A stretch of DNA of 64,000 nt. Source: Cohnella sp. CFH 77786. Lineage in GTDB: Bacteria; Bacillota; Bacilli; Paenibacillales; Paenibacillaceae. The stretch is taken from the NCBI RefSeq assembly GCF_019400745.1, contig NZ_WJIB01000016.1, positions 62,001 to 126,000 of the forward strand. Direction: 5' to 3'. This document shows, piece by piece, positions 52,301 to 59,872 of this stretch. The position numbers and the translations under genes are program-made. Position 1 is the first letter of the stretch; the number at the start of each line of letters is the position of its first letter. A model generated the notes under the pieces. That model saw only the letters and a list, made by a program, of their open reading frames with translations, was not told the DNA's origin and did no database searches.

Positions 52301-53674
52301 GTTATTGTTGATAAATGAAGTGCATGGTGAAATGGTTATGGTGTCCGTTCCGCCACCCGTTACATTCGATGAAGTGACCGGAATCGTGCAAAACAAGCTT
52401 CCATCGGCATTGCGGATTGTAATTGAACCGCTGTCCGGAAACACGATCTGATTGAATTTGATTTGCAAATTACCGTTTACCGACGCCTGCACGCCGCCGT
52501 TGCCCGGAGAGAAGGAAGAAACCGCGGGTTTACTCGCACCGCTCGTCGTAAAACTCCAGGTGGACACGTCACGAATGCCGTCATATTCTTCCGGTCCAGA
52601 CTTAAAAACCCCAGCGTCAATGAGAACGTAGTAGGTCGTATTCAAAGCAAGGGAAGACAATTTCAGAGTCGCGTTACTCCCGGTTACATCTACGCACAAG
52701 ATACTGCCACAAGCCGCGGCGACGTCAATCGATTGAACCGTTACGTTATCGGACAAACGTTTGATGTAGATTTTCCCTGTCCCTTTGTTGATCGGAGTCG
52801 CAAATTGCATCGTCAGAATCGGATTTGTATAGGCAACGTTGATCGAACCGCTGGCCGGGCTGAACGAGGGCTGCGCGATCCCTGAAGCTTGAGTTTTGAA
52901 ACCCCATGACGAATCATTGCCAATACCGGCGTACTTATTACCCACGATGTCAACGAAAGCGCCATTATCGATCGTTACGTAATAGTTTGTGTTGGATATT
53001 AGCCTGGATGGCAATTTGACAGACACGGCCGAAGTTCCCGATCCGGTTACGGACGAAGACAAGACGGAAATGGTTTGTTCTTCGTTGGACTTGTCTTTAT
53101 TGAAGATATGGATATACCCTGCCGCTGCCCACACTGGTTCACTGAATGTCAGGTTCAGTTCTCCTGTTGTAGACACGCCTGAAGAGCCCATAACCGGTAA
53201 TGTAGAGACTAGCGTAGGCGCTGCGCTGTCAACTCCAACCGTTGTGAAGGTCCACGCGGTTGCATTCGTAATTCCTGCAAACACGCCATTGGCAGAGTTA
53301 AACGCTCCATTATCGATTAACACATAATAACTCAATCCAACCACGAGATTGCTAGAAGGCTGGATCGTCAACTTGTTCCCGTTTATCGATAATCTGGGGC
53401 TGCTATTAGCTGGGAACGACTCGACCAGAGCATTATTATCAACGCGGAAAATGGAGACGGCCGCTCCGCTGTTCGTGGTTCTTGAAATATTCTCGTCGAA
53501 GGTAACGGAAAGAGTCCCGTTCGCCGGCACTGCCGTGTCATTATTGCCTGGATAAGTAGAAACGACAACCGGTCCGCCCACAGCGGCCCACACCGTCTTC
53601 ATGCCGGAAACAGCCGCAACTTGCAGCAGCATGGCGGCCAATAAAATAAAAGTGATCAAACGAAAACGCTTCAC
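49331..53674 (-). CDS. Large secreted SLH protein with Ig-like and SwmB-type repeats
   Basis: 1447 residues, 149 kDa scale. Signal peptide MKRFRLITFILLAAMLLQVA (GTG start 53672-53674 behind GGAGG). Five bacterial Ig-like (Big_5) modules span about 35-612, each with a TYPGNNDTAVPANGTLSVTF-like beginning and a YYVLIDNGAF/TWSFTT end. About 613-1075 has four or five SwmB-type modules of about 90 residues (VSVSGNQVTLTLASAVSSGQ, VSYTPGGSPLQDTVGN). A less repetitive region (about 1080-1270) follows, and three C-terminal SLH modules (AKITRADFAKFIVRG, ATITREDMAAMMQRA, ENATRAQAASMIKRF) attach it to the wall. Likely adhesin or S-layer-associated structural protein. Confidence 0.9.
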   Translation of the reverse strand: MKRFRLITFILLAAMLLQVAAVSGMKTVWAAVGGPVVVSTYPGNNDTAVPANGTLSVTFDENISRTTNSGAAVSIFRVDNNALVESFPANSSPRLSINGNKLTIQPSSNLVVGLSYYVLIDNGAFNSANGVFAGITNATAWTFTTVGVDSAAPTLVSTLPVMGSSGVSTTGELNLTFSEPVWAAAGYIHIFNKDKSNEEQTISVLSSSVTGSGTSAVSVKLPSRLISNTNYYVTIDNGAFVDIVGNKYAGIGNDSSWGFKTQASGIAQPSFSPASGSINVAYTNPILTMQFATPINKGTGKIYIKRLSDNVTVQSIDVAAACGSILCVDVTGSNATLKLSSLALNTTYYVLIDAGVFKSGPEEYDGIRDVSTWSFTTSGASKPAVSSFSPGNGGVQASVNGNLQIKFNQIVFPDSGSITIRNADGSLFCTIPVTSSNVTGGGTDTITISPCTSFINNNSYYVQINSTAFRNAANEYYAGISSPGIWQFRVTKDMSLLDIVSTNPVSGSTGIRTTGLILSAEFNKPVLVDSSEVAMLYLSASTTDPGIPLNMAIDSTNAKKVLLTPTATLKPSTKYSVWLPPDAITDSVGNSFQGILNDYRWTFTTLASNNNAPVYASGVLNGSSIVLNYDQELDGNFVPLPATYYVTVNGVARAVTAVSVSGNQVTLTLASAVSSGQAVKVSYTSGALRNLAGKLAADLSGKDIALASDTTLPRPVSGSASGTVVTVNFNKTLAALSNSSVASAQFIVKRSGTAMYPTTVSVGGSSVTLNLPVSVASTESVTVSYTPGGSPLQDTVGNNVAAFADYNVGNSSDTTSPLLSAAYVSGNKISLVYNELLRTSPLPLTSSFAIWSGTSSLSVVSTSVSGNIVELTLSQIVSSGSPITLTYIPGSSPIADVQGNLAPAINAYSITNANSSSGQLQSASVQGSMLTLTFNATLNASSIPAAAQFYVKVNGSYAAITGVSVSGSQVFLTLASTPGSGQGITVTYFATGTALKDVNGQSISAFSDYPVGTGSSWSGPLPGYLETDGNNALKLNSQGYTKVLGQSIGGKTVNRYLVDGEKLIASYSFMKTYGSQPGFTEISIVVPSTEQAAVVMVPVTAFLDAQNRISNATFRIDYGNMKFIYPLSAVKLSQEIGQMGASASSAFLQFNMEKLTTSSPLSSAIMSRNLAMLSTPADFSIMLVSGSQTKELKDYDLYVKRAFVIPSNLSQNPEQMSVVRYDEQMKDIAYVPTEVVSTTAGATVYFKRKGSSGYTVVRQSPTSYNDTATHWAKDDIALLASKFIIDGSTTGAFSPEAKITRADFAKFIVRGLGITGDSSAAARFGDVKVSDSNAPYIGAASKAGIVSGGTDGNFRPYATITREDMAAMMQRAMSYAGTQGSGATTSLSRFADRGRISAYASTAIAMCVDAGIISGMTENQFSPKENATRAQAASMIKRFLEYVEFLP

Positions 53675-53768
53675 GACGATTCCTCCGCTGAACAGTCTAG
53701 TACCTTTATATTCGGTTTCCAGAGGCTGGAACTTTAGGGACCATAGGCTTATTCAGTCCATATAGATG

Positions 53769-53795
53769 AAAAAGGCTCCCGCGTTTGCGGAAGCC
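53769..53795 (-). terminator. Rho-independent terminator of metK
   Basis: Nine-bp stem GGCTTCCGC/GCGGGAGCC (one G-U pair) with a 4-base loop, then TTTTTCATC on the minus strand, about 25 bases after the stop. Confidence 0.88.
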
Positions 53796-53820
53796 GTTGG
53801 ATCATACGTTCGTTTGATTG

Positions 53821-55023
53821 TTATGCCATAGCCTGTTGCTTCAAAGCGTCAACCTTATCCAGACGCTCCCAAGGGAGGTCCAGATCGGTGCGTCCGAAAT
53901 GTCCGTAAGCCGCGGTCTGCGCGTAAATCGGCCGGCGCAAATCGAGCATCTTGATGATGCCGGCCGGACGGAGGTCGAAGTTGTTGTTGATCAGCTCGAC
54001 GAGCTTCTCTTCGCTCACTTTGCCAGTGCCGTACGTGTCCACGTTGATCGATACCGGGCGAGCTACGCCGATGGCATAAGCCAACTGGATTTCGCACTTG
54101 TCGGCAAGGCCTGCAGCCACGATGTTCTTGGCCACGTAGCGTGCCGCGTAAGCGGCGGAACGGTCAACCTTCGTCGGATCCTTGCCGGAGAACGCACCGC
54201 CGCCATGACGGGCATATCCGCCGTACGTGTCGACGATGATTTTGCGGCCGGTGAGGCCGGCATCCCCTTGCGGTCCGCCGATAACGAAACGGCCCGTCGG
54301 GTTGATGAAGTACTTCGTATCCGGGTTCAGCCATTCCGACGGAACGACCGGCTTGATAACGTGCTCGCGGATGTCGCGGTCGATCTGCTCCGAGGTCACC
54401 TCTTCGCTGTGCTGCGTGGAGATAACGATCGTTTCCACGCCGACCGGCTTGCCGTCCTCGTACTGGATCGTAACCTGCGTTTTGCCGTCCGGGCGCAGGT
54501 AGTCGAGCGTACCGTTCTTGCGCACTTCCGCCAGGCGGCGGGACAGACGATGCGCAAGCGCGATCGGAAGAGGCATGAATTCCGGGGTTTCGTTCGTCGC
54601 GAAACCGAACATGAGGCCTTGGTCGCCAGCTCCGATGTCGGCGTTCTCCTCGCGGACGTTGACGCCGTCGCGGCTCTCCAGGGCTGCGTTCACGCCTTGC
54701 GCGATGTCCGGAGATTGCTCGTTGAGCGACGTCAGAACGGCGCACGTGCTGCTGTCAAAGCCGTATTTCGCGCGAGTGTAGCCAATTTCCTTGATCGTGC
54801 GGCGGACGATGGCCGGAATGTCCACGTAATCCGCCTTGCTGCTGATTTCGCCGATAACGAGTACGAGACCGGTGGCAACGGAAACTTCGCACGCAACGCG
54901 CGCGTACGGGTCTACTTCAAGAAACGCGTCGAGTACCGCGTCGGAGATCTGGTCGCAAATTTTATCCGGATGGCCTTCCGTGACCGATTCGGATGTGAAG
55001 AGATGCCGTCCTTTGATCGACAA
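53821..55023 (-). CDS. metK: S-adenosylmethionine synthetase
   Basis: 400 residues; makes AdoMet from methionine and ATP. Signatures: [27 protein letters not shown] in part ([18 protein letters not shown]), [16 protein letters not shown], and [23 protein letters not shown] at 55021-55023 with GGAGG upstream gives the usual [11 protein letters not shown] start; the frame extends upstream through the leader without homology. It supplies AdoMet to the methyltransferases of the cell, including those of the glycan island. Preceded by a sigma-A promoter and an attenuator-like leader; ended by a strong terminator. Confidence 0.98.
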   Translation of the reverse strand: MSIKGRHLFTSESVTEGHPDKICDQISDAVLDAFLEVDPYARVACEVSVATGLVLVIGEISSKADYVDIPAIVRRTIKEIGYTRAKYGFDSSTCAVLTSLNEQSPDIAQGVNAALESRDGVNVREENADIGAGDQGLMFGFATNETPEFMPLPIALAHRLSRRLAEVRKNGTLDYLRPDGKTQVTIQYEDGKPVGVETIVISTQHSEEVTSEQIDRDIREHVIKPVVPSEWLNPDTKYFINPTGRFVIGGPQGDAGLTGRKIIVDTYGGYARHGGGAFSGKDPTKVDRSAAYAARYVAKNIVAAGLADKCEIQLAYAIGVARPVSINVDTYGTGKVSEEKLVELINNNFDLRPAGIIKMLDLRRPIYAQTAAYGHFGRTDLDLPWERLDKVDALKQQAMA

Positions 55024-55091
55024 TGTCTTCAACCTCCATAGAAAAAAATGAACCTTTTCCGCTTGGAAAAGGTTGTTAGACAAACCTTCGA
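55024..55091 (-). promoter_or_regulatory. metK leader with terminator/antiterminator arrangement
   Basis: The predicted leader of about 70 bases contains a perfect 10-bp hairpin AACCTTTTCC/GGAAAAGGTT (55051-55074, 4-base loop) followed by ATTTTTTTC, a textbook terminator directly before the ribosome binding site. Upstream AAGGTT (55088-55083) can pair instead with the AACCTT of the terminator's 5' arm (8-base loop), and the Shine-Dalgarno GGAGGTTG can pair with CAACCT of the same arm. The leader is too short for an S-box, and none of the S-box conserved blocks is visible. Confidence 0.55.
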
Positions 55092-55097
55092 TTCATA

Positions 55098-55126
55098 ATG
55101 ATAACGGATTTGTCGAGGGGTGTCAA
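55098..55126 (-). promoter_or_regulatory. Sigma-A promoter of metK
   Basis: Minus strand: TTGACA (55126-55121), 17-base spacer, TATCAT (55103-55098). Consensus -35 and good -10. Confidence 0.8.
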
Positions 55127-55155
55127 TGGACGGGAGAACCTAGTGCAGCGCGGCT

Positions 55156-55431
55156 TTACAGGATCGTCTGCTGCGCTTGCTGTTCCGCCAGTTGCACCAA
55201 CCTTTTCGTAATATTACCGCCGATGGTTCCTGCTTCCCGGGCCGTGATATTTCCCCAGTATTCGCTTCCTGTTGACGCGCCGCCTATACTGCCCAATTCG
55301 CCCGCCATTTCGGACTCGAATCCGCTGGAGGAAAACCCTGCGATCCCAAGCTCCCCGGCAAGTTCATACTTCCATTGCTGGATCGCTTTGTCGCATTCCG
55401 GCACCAATTTGCGGTTCCTGCTGTTCGGCAT
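55156..55431 (-). CDS. Alpha/beta-type small acid-soluble spore protein
   Basis: 91 residues; coats DNA in the spore and is degraded by the protease GPR on germination. LVPECDKAIQQWKYELAGELGI holds the GPR cleavage region, and GNITAREAGTIGGNITKRLVQLAEQQ in part (REAGTIGGNITKRLVQLAEQ) the DNA-binding second half. Unlike the 65-70 residue Bacillus subtilis proteins there is an insertion of about 25 residues carrying a second copy of the cleavage-like block: YELAGELGIAGFSSSGF at 22-38 and SEMAGELGSIGGASTGS at 40-56. AAGGAGGTG precedes ATG by 12 bases. CATACTA (55473-55467) resembles a sigma-G -10, though no matching -35 was found. Confidence 0.92.
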   Translation of the reverse strand: MPNSRNRKLVPECDKAIQQWKYELAGELGIAGFSSSGFESEMAGELGSIGGASTGSEYWGNITAREAGTIGGNITKRLVQLAEQQAQQTIL

Positions 55432-55527
55432 GGTTTTCTTTGCACCTCCTTGATTGATGACGGGGTTAGTATGTGCGCAGCCGACTCGGCCAAGCGTATG
55501 AGTTTATGGTGGGCAGGGAAGAATGTA

Positions 55528-56379
55528 CTAATCTCGATTCGCCAAAAAATCCCTCAGCGCCTCTCGCCAATGTCTAAGCGGGGCGAATCCTGCTCTGATC
55601 ATGGCATCATGGCCAAGGACGGAATAAGCTGGTCTCGGTGCCGGACGCGGAAATTCTTCGGTCGTACAGGGAAGCAATTCGACCTGGATGCCGGATTCTT
55701 CGAAGATCGCCTGGGCAAACTGATACCATGTACAGGATCCGCTGTTCGAGGCATGATAAATGCCGAATTTGTCGGTTTGGACGAGATCGAGCAAAAATAC
55801 TGCCAAATCCAGCGTGTACGTCGGACTTCCGGTCTGATCGTTCACGACGCGGAGCGACCGTCGGGATTCGGCCAAATTAAGCATCGTATGCACAAAATTC
55901 GCGCCGTATGCCCCATAGACCCACGAGGTACGAACAAGGAACGTCCGGCTGCATGCCTCGAGCGCAGCGCGTTCTCCCTCCAGCTTGGTTCGGCCGTAAA
56001 CGGTTTGCGCACCGGTGGGGTCATGCTCGTCATAGGGGCGAGTTCCACGCCCATCAAACACGTAATCCGTGCTGACAAAGCAAAATTTCGCCCCGGCGAT
56101 CTCGGCAGCCGCGGCCATGTTTCGGGTTCCGTCTACATTCACACGATAGGCGGTTTCCGGGTCCGCTTCCGCTTGGTCGACCTTCGTGTAGGCCGCTGCG
56201 TGGATGACGGCATTCGGCCGATGCTCCTGCACAGCCTGCAAGCATGCCTGAGCGTCCGTAATATCCAAACCCTGGCGGTCCAGTCCGATTAGGCACAAGC
56301 CCGGCTTCCGCAGCCGAACCAGCTCCTGACCCAACTGTCCACCCGCTCCCGTTACGAGAATCGTTAGACGTTCAGCCAT
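55528..56379 (-). CDS. rfbD: dTDP-4-dehydrorhamnose reductase
   Basis: 283 residues, last step of dTDP-L-rhamnose synthesis (NADPH reduction at C4). ILVTGAGGQLGQELVRL is the Rossmann motif; FVSTDYVFDGRGTRPYDEHDP and the catalytic YGRTKLEGE (Tyr-x3-Lys) are intact; TSWVYGAYGANFVHTML follows. ATG 56377-56379 overlaps rfbB by eight bases; the upstream frame is spurious. Last gene of the rmlACBD operon. Confidence 0.95.
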   Translation of the reverse strand: MAERLTILVTGAGGQLGQELVRLRKPGLCLIGLDRQGLDITDAQACLQAVQEHRPNAVIHAAAYTKVDQAEADPETAYRVNVDGTRNMAAAAEIAGAKFCFVSTDYVFDGRGTRPYDEHDPTGAQTVYGRTKLEGERAALEACSRTFLVRTSWVYGAYGANFVHTMLNLAESRRSLRVVNDQTGSPTYTLDLAVFLLDLVQTDKFGIYHASNSGSCTWYQFAQAIFEESGIQVELLPCTTEEFPRPAPRPAYSVLGHDAMIRAGFAPLRHWREALRDFLANRD

Positions 56380-57355
56380 TCTGCCGATACGCTCCCGTCT
56401 CGATCCGCTCCAGCCAAACCTGATTGTCCAAGTACCATTGTATCGTGGCGCGGATGCCGCTCTCGTAATCGTGTTTCGGATTCCATCCGAGCTCCCGCCG
56501 GATTTTGGACGCATCGATGGCGTACCGACGATCGTGGCCGAGCCGATCCTCGACATAGGTGATCAGCGACTCCGGACGATCTAGCGCTTGGAGAATCGTG
56601 CGAACGACCTGCAGGTTCGTGCGTTCGTTGCGGCCTCCGATGTTATAAACTTCCCCATCCCGGCCTCGGTGAATCACCAAATCGATGGCGCTGCAATGGT
56701 CTTCCACATAAAGCCAATCCCGCACGTTCAGCCCGTCACCGTAGACAGGCAGCGGCTTTCCGGCCAGCGCGTTGCGGATCATCAGGGGAATCAGCTTCTC
56801 CGGGAACTGGTACGGACCGTAGTTGTTGGAGCAACGGGTGATGTTGACGGGGAGTCCGTACGTTTCGTAGTACGCGCGAACGAGCAAATCCGCTCCAGCT
56901 TTGCTTGCCGAGTAAGGGCTGTTCGGTGCGAGCGGGGTCTCTTCCGTGAAGAGCCCGTCATGGCCGAGGGTGCCGTACACTTCGTCTGTGGAGATCTGAA
57001 CAAATTTGCTTACCTTGTACTGTTTCGCTAAGTCCAAGAGCGTCTGAGTCCCTTGAATGTTGCTTCTTACGAAAATATCCGGTTGGAGAATGCTGCGGTC
57101 CACATGAGATTCGGCAGCAAAGTTCACCACCGTGTCTACGCCTTGTTGAAAAAGAAGCTCCATCGCCGCTCGATCCGCGATGTCTGCCTGAACGAAACGG
57201 TAGCCGGGACCGGCGACTCCTTCCAAGTTATCCGGATTTCCAGCATAGGTTAGCAGATCGATGTTGACGATTTCATATGCCGGATATTCCCGTCTCATAT
57301 AGTGGACGAAGTTGCTTCCGATAAATCCGGCTCCGCCGGTAATAAGCATTTTCAA
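56372..57355 (-). CDS. rfbB: dTDP-glucose 4,6-dehydratase
   Basis: 327-residue extended short-chain dehydrogenase with NAD bound at ITGGAGFIGSNF. The catalytic triad region is STDEVYG (Thr-Asp-Glu) and YSASKAGAD (Tyr-x3-Lys). NITRCSNNYGPYQFPEKLIP and GLNVRDWLYVEDHC are RmlB-specific. Its product, dTDP-4-keto-6-deoxyglucose, feeds both rhamnose synthesis here and, by inference, the WecE-like aminotransferase at 6.6 kb. The start TTG 57353-57355 overlaps the rfbC stop by four bases and gives the usual M-K-x-L beginning; an ATG two codons later is possible. Confidence 0.97.
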   Translation of the reverse strand: MKMLITGGAGFIGSNFVHYMRREYPAYEIVNIDLLTYAGNPDNLEGVAGPGYRFVQADIADRAAMELLFQQGVDTVVNFAAESHVDRSILQPDIFVRSNIQGTQTLLDLAKQYKVSKFVQISTDEVYGTLGHDGLFTEETPLAPNSPYSASKAGADLLVRAYYETYGLPVNITRCSNNYGPYQFPEKLIPLMIRNALAGKPLPVYGDGLNVRDWLYVEDHCSAIDLVIHRGRDGEVYNIGGRNERTNLQVVRTILQALDRPESLITYVEDRLGHDRRYAIDASKIRRELGWNPKHDYESGIRATIQWYLDNQVWLERIETGAYRQNG

Positions 57356-57918
57356 CCTGGTTCACCCTCGAATGTGAAGTTTATTTCAGCATCGGCCAAC
57401 ATGGGATGACGGGTATCTTTCTCCGATAGAATCGGATGATCTACCGGCCATGTAATACCGATTGCCGGATCGTCCCATGCGACCCCCCTGTCATGCGCGA
57501 GAGAATAGAGCGCGTCTACCTTATACTGAACTTCAGTATTAGGCCTCAGTGTGCAGAACCCATGGGCAAACCCGCGGGGCACCAGCAATTGATGCTTGTT
57601 TTCGGCGGACAATTCAAAACCTTCCCATTGCCCAAACGTTGGGGAGCCTTTCCGGATATCCACGACTACATCGAATATGGCACCCGCAGTCACCCGGACC
57701 AGCTTGGTTTGCGCGGCTGGGTTAAGCTGATAATGGAGACCCCTAAGGACACCAGGCTCGGTGGATAAGGAGTGATTATCCTGAACGAATGTCATCGTAA
57801 TGCCATGCTCGGAGAAACGTTCAAGATTATAGGTTTCCATAAAAAAACCGCGGTGATCTTGGAAGACTGCGGGCACGATCAATTTGACTTCTGAAAGTCT
57901 GCCATCCGTTACTTTCAT
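57352..57918 (-). CDS. rfbC: dTDP-4-dehydrorhamnose 3,5-epimerase
   Basis: 188-residue cupin enzyme. DHRGFFMETYNLERF, FVQDNHSLSTEPGVLRGLHYQ with the catalytic histidine, VFDVVVDIRKGSPTFGQW-type strand (here IFDVVVDIRKGSPTFGQWEG) and VPRGFAHGFCTL are the family motifs. AGGAG precedes ATG. Coupled to rfbB by a four-base overlap. Confidence 0.97.
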   Translation of the reverse strand: MKVTDGRLSEVKLIVPAVFQDHRGFFMETYNLERFSEHGITMTFVQDNHSLSTEPGVLRGLHYQLNPAAQTKLVRVTAGAIFDVVVDIRKGSPTFGQWEGFELSAENKHQLLVPRGFAHGFCTLRPNTEVQYKVDALYSLAHDRGVAWDDPAIGITWPVDHPILSEKDTRHPMLADAEINFTFEGEPG

Positions 57919-57929
57919 CGAGGTATCTC

Positions 57930-58673
57930 CTATAATTTTAATTTACCGAATTCTTCTCCGAACCTGACTTCCTTGGCAAGCTCGTTTGCTCTCATCAATG
58001 AACCGTAAGTACCTGCATCCGTCCACCAACCTTGCAGAATATCATACGTCAATGTGCCCTCACGAATGTAGGCATTATTTACATCGGTAATTTCGAGTTC
58101 TCCCCGTGCCGACGGTTTTAGCGTACGAATAACATTGAAAACTTCGGCATCGTACATATATATTCCCGTCACCGCGTATTGACTCTTCGGTCGAGAAGGT
58201 TTCTCTTCGATAGAGATTATTCGATCCCCTTGGAGCTCAGGTACACCGTAACGATTAGGATCGGGAACTTCCTGAATCAATATCTTTGCACCGGAGCTTT
58301 GTTGTCGGAAGTTGTTCACATAAGGAGCGATGGAATCCTCGAACACGTTGTCACCTAGAATCACGACCAAGGAGTCATTTCCGACGAAATGTTCCGCCAA
58401 ACCTAGAGCTTGGGCGATTCCGCCCGCTTCGTCCTGAACCTTATAAGTAAAGGAAACTCCTAACTCTTGCCCGCTGCCTAGCAGGTTTACGACATCTCCC
58501 ATGTGATCTTTGCCAGTGACGACCAAAATATCCGATATATCGGATTCCTTCAATTTAGCGATAGCATGAAAGATCATAGGGTATTTGCCCACGGGCAGAA
58601 GATGCTTGTTGGTAACTTTAGTTAATGGATAAAGCCGGGAACCCGTTCCTCCGGCAAGTATAATTCCTTTCAT
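57930..58673 (-). CDS. rfbA: Glucose-1-phosphate thymidylyltransferase
   Basis: 247 residues, the short RmlA form common in Firmicutes. MKGIILAGGTGSRLYPLTKV is the nucleotide-binding signature (G-G-x-G-x-R-L-x-P-x-T); KHLLPVGKYPMI, VVILGDNVFED with the metal aspartate, SIEEKPSRPKSQYAVTGIYMYD and GWWTDAGTYGSL follow. The ATG at 58671-58673 is eight bases after AGGAG; a GTG three codons upstream overlaps that site. First gene of rmlACBD. It would supply dTDP-glucose for rhamnose and for the amino sugar of the island. Confidence 0.96.
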   Translation of the reverse strand: MKGIILAGGTGSRLYPLTKVTNKHLLPVGKYPMIFHAIAKLKESDISDILVVTGKDHMGDVVNLLGSGQELGVSFTYKVQDEAGGIAQALGLAEHFVGNDSLVVILGDNVFEDSIAPYVNNFRQQSSGAKILIQEVPDPNRYGVPELQGDRIISIEEKPSRPKSQYAVTGIYMYDAEVFNVIRTLKPSARGELEITDVNNAYIREGTLTYDILQGWWTDAGTYGSLMRANELAKEVRFGEEFGKLKL

Positions 58674-58730
58674 TGAATCCACTCCTACATATTGTTATCT
58701 TTTGGATGCACTTCTACATTAGTTCCATTC

Positions 58731-58758
58731 CCGAAATGAAAGCGCACTCCTGTAGTGC
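58731..58758 (-). terminator. Weak terminator between surface-glycan and rml operons
   Basis: Six-bp stem CGCACT/AGTGCG with a 5-base loop (58742-58758), followed on the minus strand by CTTTCATTTC. Lies 140 bases past the GT2 gene. Confidence 0.5.
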
Positions 58759-58896
58759 GTCTAAATAAAAAGTCCGTTTCCCCGGTACCCCTATGATCTT
58801 CTTCTCCTACCTAGACGGATGATTCTGCAATTCAACGAATAGTATAAAATTCGCCAGATAATAACAATAGCCTTCCTAATTCCGGCAAATAAAATC

Positions 58897-59835
58897 TTAC
58901 ATTTTGATTAGATGCGCAATATTTCGGAAAAATCCTGACTTAAAAAATTTCCACTTGAAAACGATTTGAACTCTTTTCATGTAATTTACCTCGTTCAACT
59001 GAGCAAAGTTAATTAGCATTAATCTCTGAGATGGAGTTAAATCAGAATCTAACTTCCTATAAAGTTCATTACATTGGCAAATATAAGGCTCTAATGAATA
59101 ATCTGAGAACAGTTTCATTGTTGCATTAAATAATGTTAGTTTTCTCGCCCCAATATGGTTGTTATCATGCAATCTGTACAAAATCGTAGCAGATTGCAGA
59201 TGCACGATCTCTCCAACGCAACTCGCAACAAGCCCGATCCACCAATCATGCATAATAACCTTTTTAGGAAAGGGAGAACATTTCTCTGCTAATCTTCTAT
59301 TAATCATCATGGTACAGCCTGTAATCACGTTCTGAATTAATAATTTATTCACTTGAACATTAGTCGGTCGCAATTTCTGTTGCTTCCAAAATGACGATGA
59401 AATTAAATTTAAATCTCTGCCGGTTACCATTAAATCGGTATGAACGAGGATAGGTTGTTGCGACTTTCGTTGAAGTTCAACATCCTGCATTTTTTGGTAT
59501 GTCTTCTCGATTTTATCCTTCATCCAAACATCGTCTTGATCTGCAAACATGAAATAATTAGATTTTGTCTGTGTAAGACCGAACTCAAGCAAGTAGCCGA
59601 AACTTCGAGCAGCACCTACATTACTGCCTTCTTCTAGAAGGATTAAATTTTTGAATTTCGAAGTGTATTCTTGGAGAATCGACAAAGTATTGTCTGTAGA
59701 ACCATCATCTCTCACAATAATTAAGAAATCCCGAAATGTCTGTTCCAACAAGGAGTCTAAAAATGGCCTTAAATAATTCTGTCCATTATAAGTGGAAAGT
59801 AATATAGTGATTAGCGGATTTTCATAGCAAGTCAT
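58897..59835 (-). CDS. GT2 glycosyltransferase, rhamnosyltransferase-like
   Basis: 312 residues. ITILLSTYNGQNYLRPFLDSL, VRDDGSTDNTLSIL, YFMFADQDDVWMKDKIEKT with the DQDDVW motif typical of rhamnosyl- and related transferases, and VIMHDWWIGLVASCVGEIVHL as the acceptor-side WW block. No membrane segment. It precedes the rml genes, consistent with use of dTDP-rhamnose. AT-rich like the fused glycosyltransferase upstream, which ends 37 bases away. Confidence 0.88.
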   Translation of the reverse strand: MTCYENPLITILLSTYNGQNYLRPFLDSLLEQTFRDFLIIVRDDGSTDNTLSILQEYTSKFKNLILLEEGSNVGAARSFGYLLEFGLTQTKSNYFMFADQDDVWMKDKIEKTYQKMQDVELQRKSQQPILVHTDLMVTGRDLNLISSSFWKQQKLRPTNVQVNKLLIQNVITGCTMMINRRLAEKCSPFPKKVIMHDWWIGLVASCVGEIVHLQSATILYRLHDNNHIGARKLTLFNATMKLFSDYSLEPYICQCNELYRKLDSDLTPSQRLMLINFAQLNEVNYMKRVQIVFKWKFFKSGFFRNIAHLIKM

Positions 59836-59872
59836 ATATACAATCCGTTCCCCTTATTGGACTTTTTAATGA

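Noticed and set aside
55024..55126. S-box (SAM-I) riboswitch before metK
   Set aside because: The leader is only about 70 bases and lacks the conserved AGAG-GGTGGAGGGA and related blocks; an attenuator-like arrangement is reported instead.
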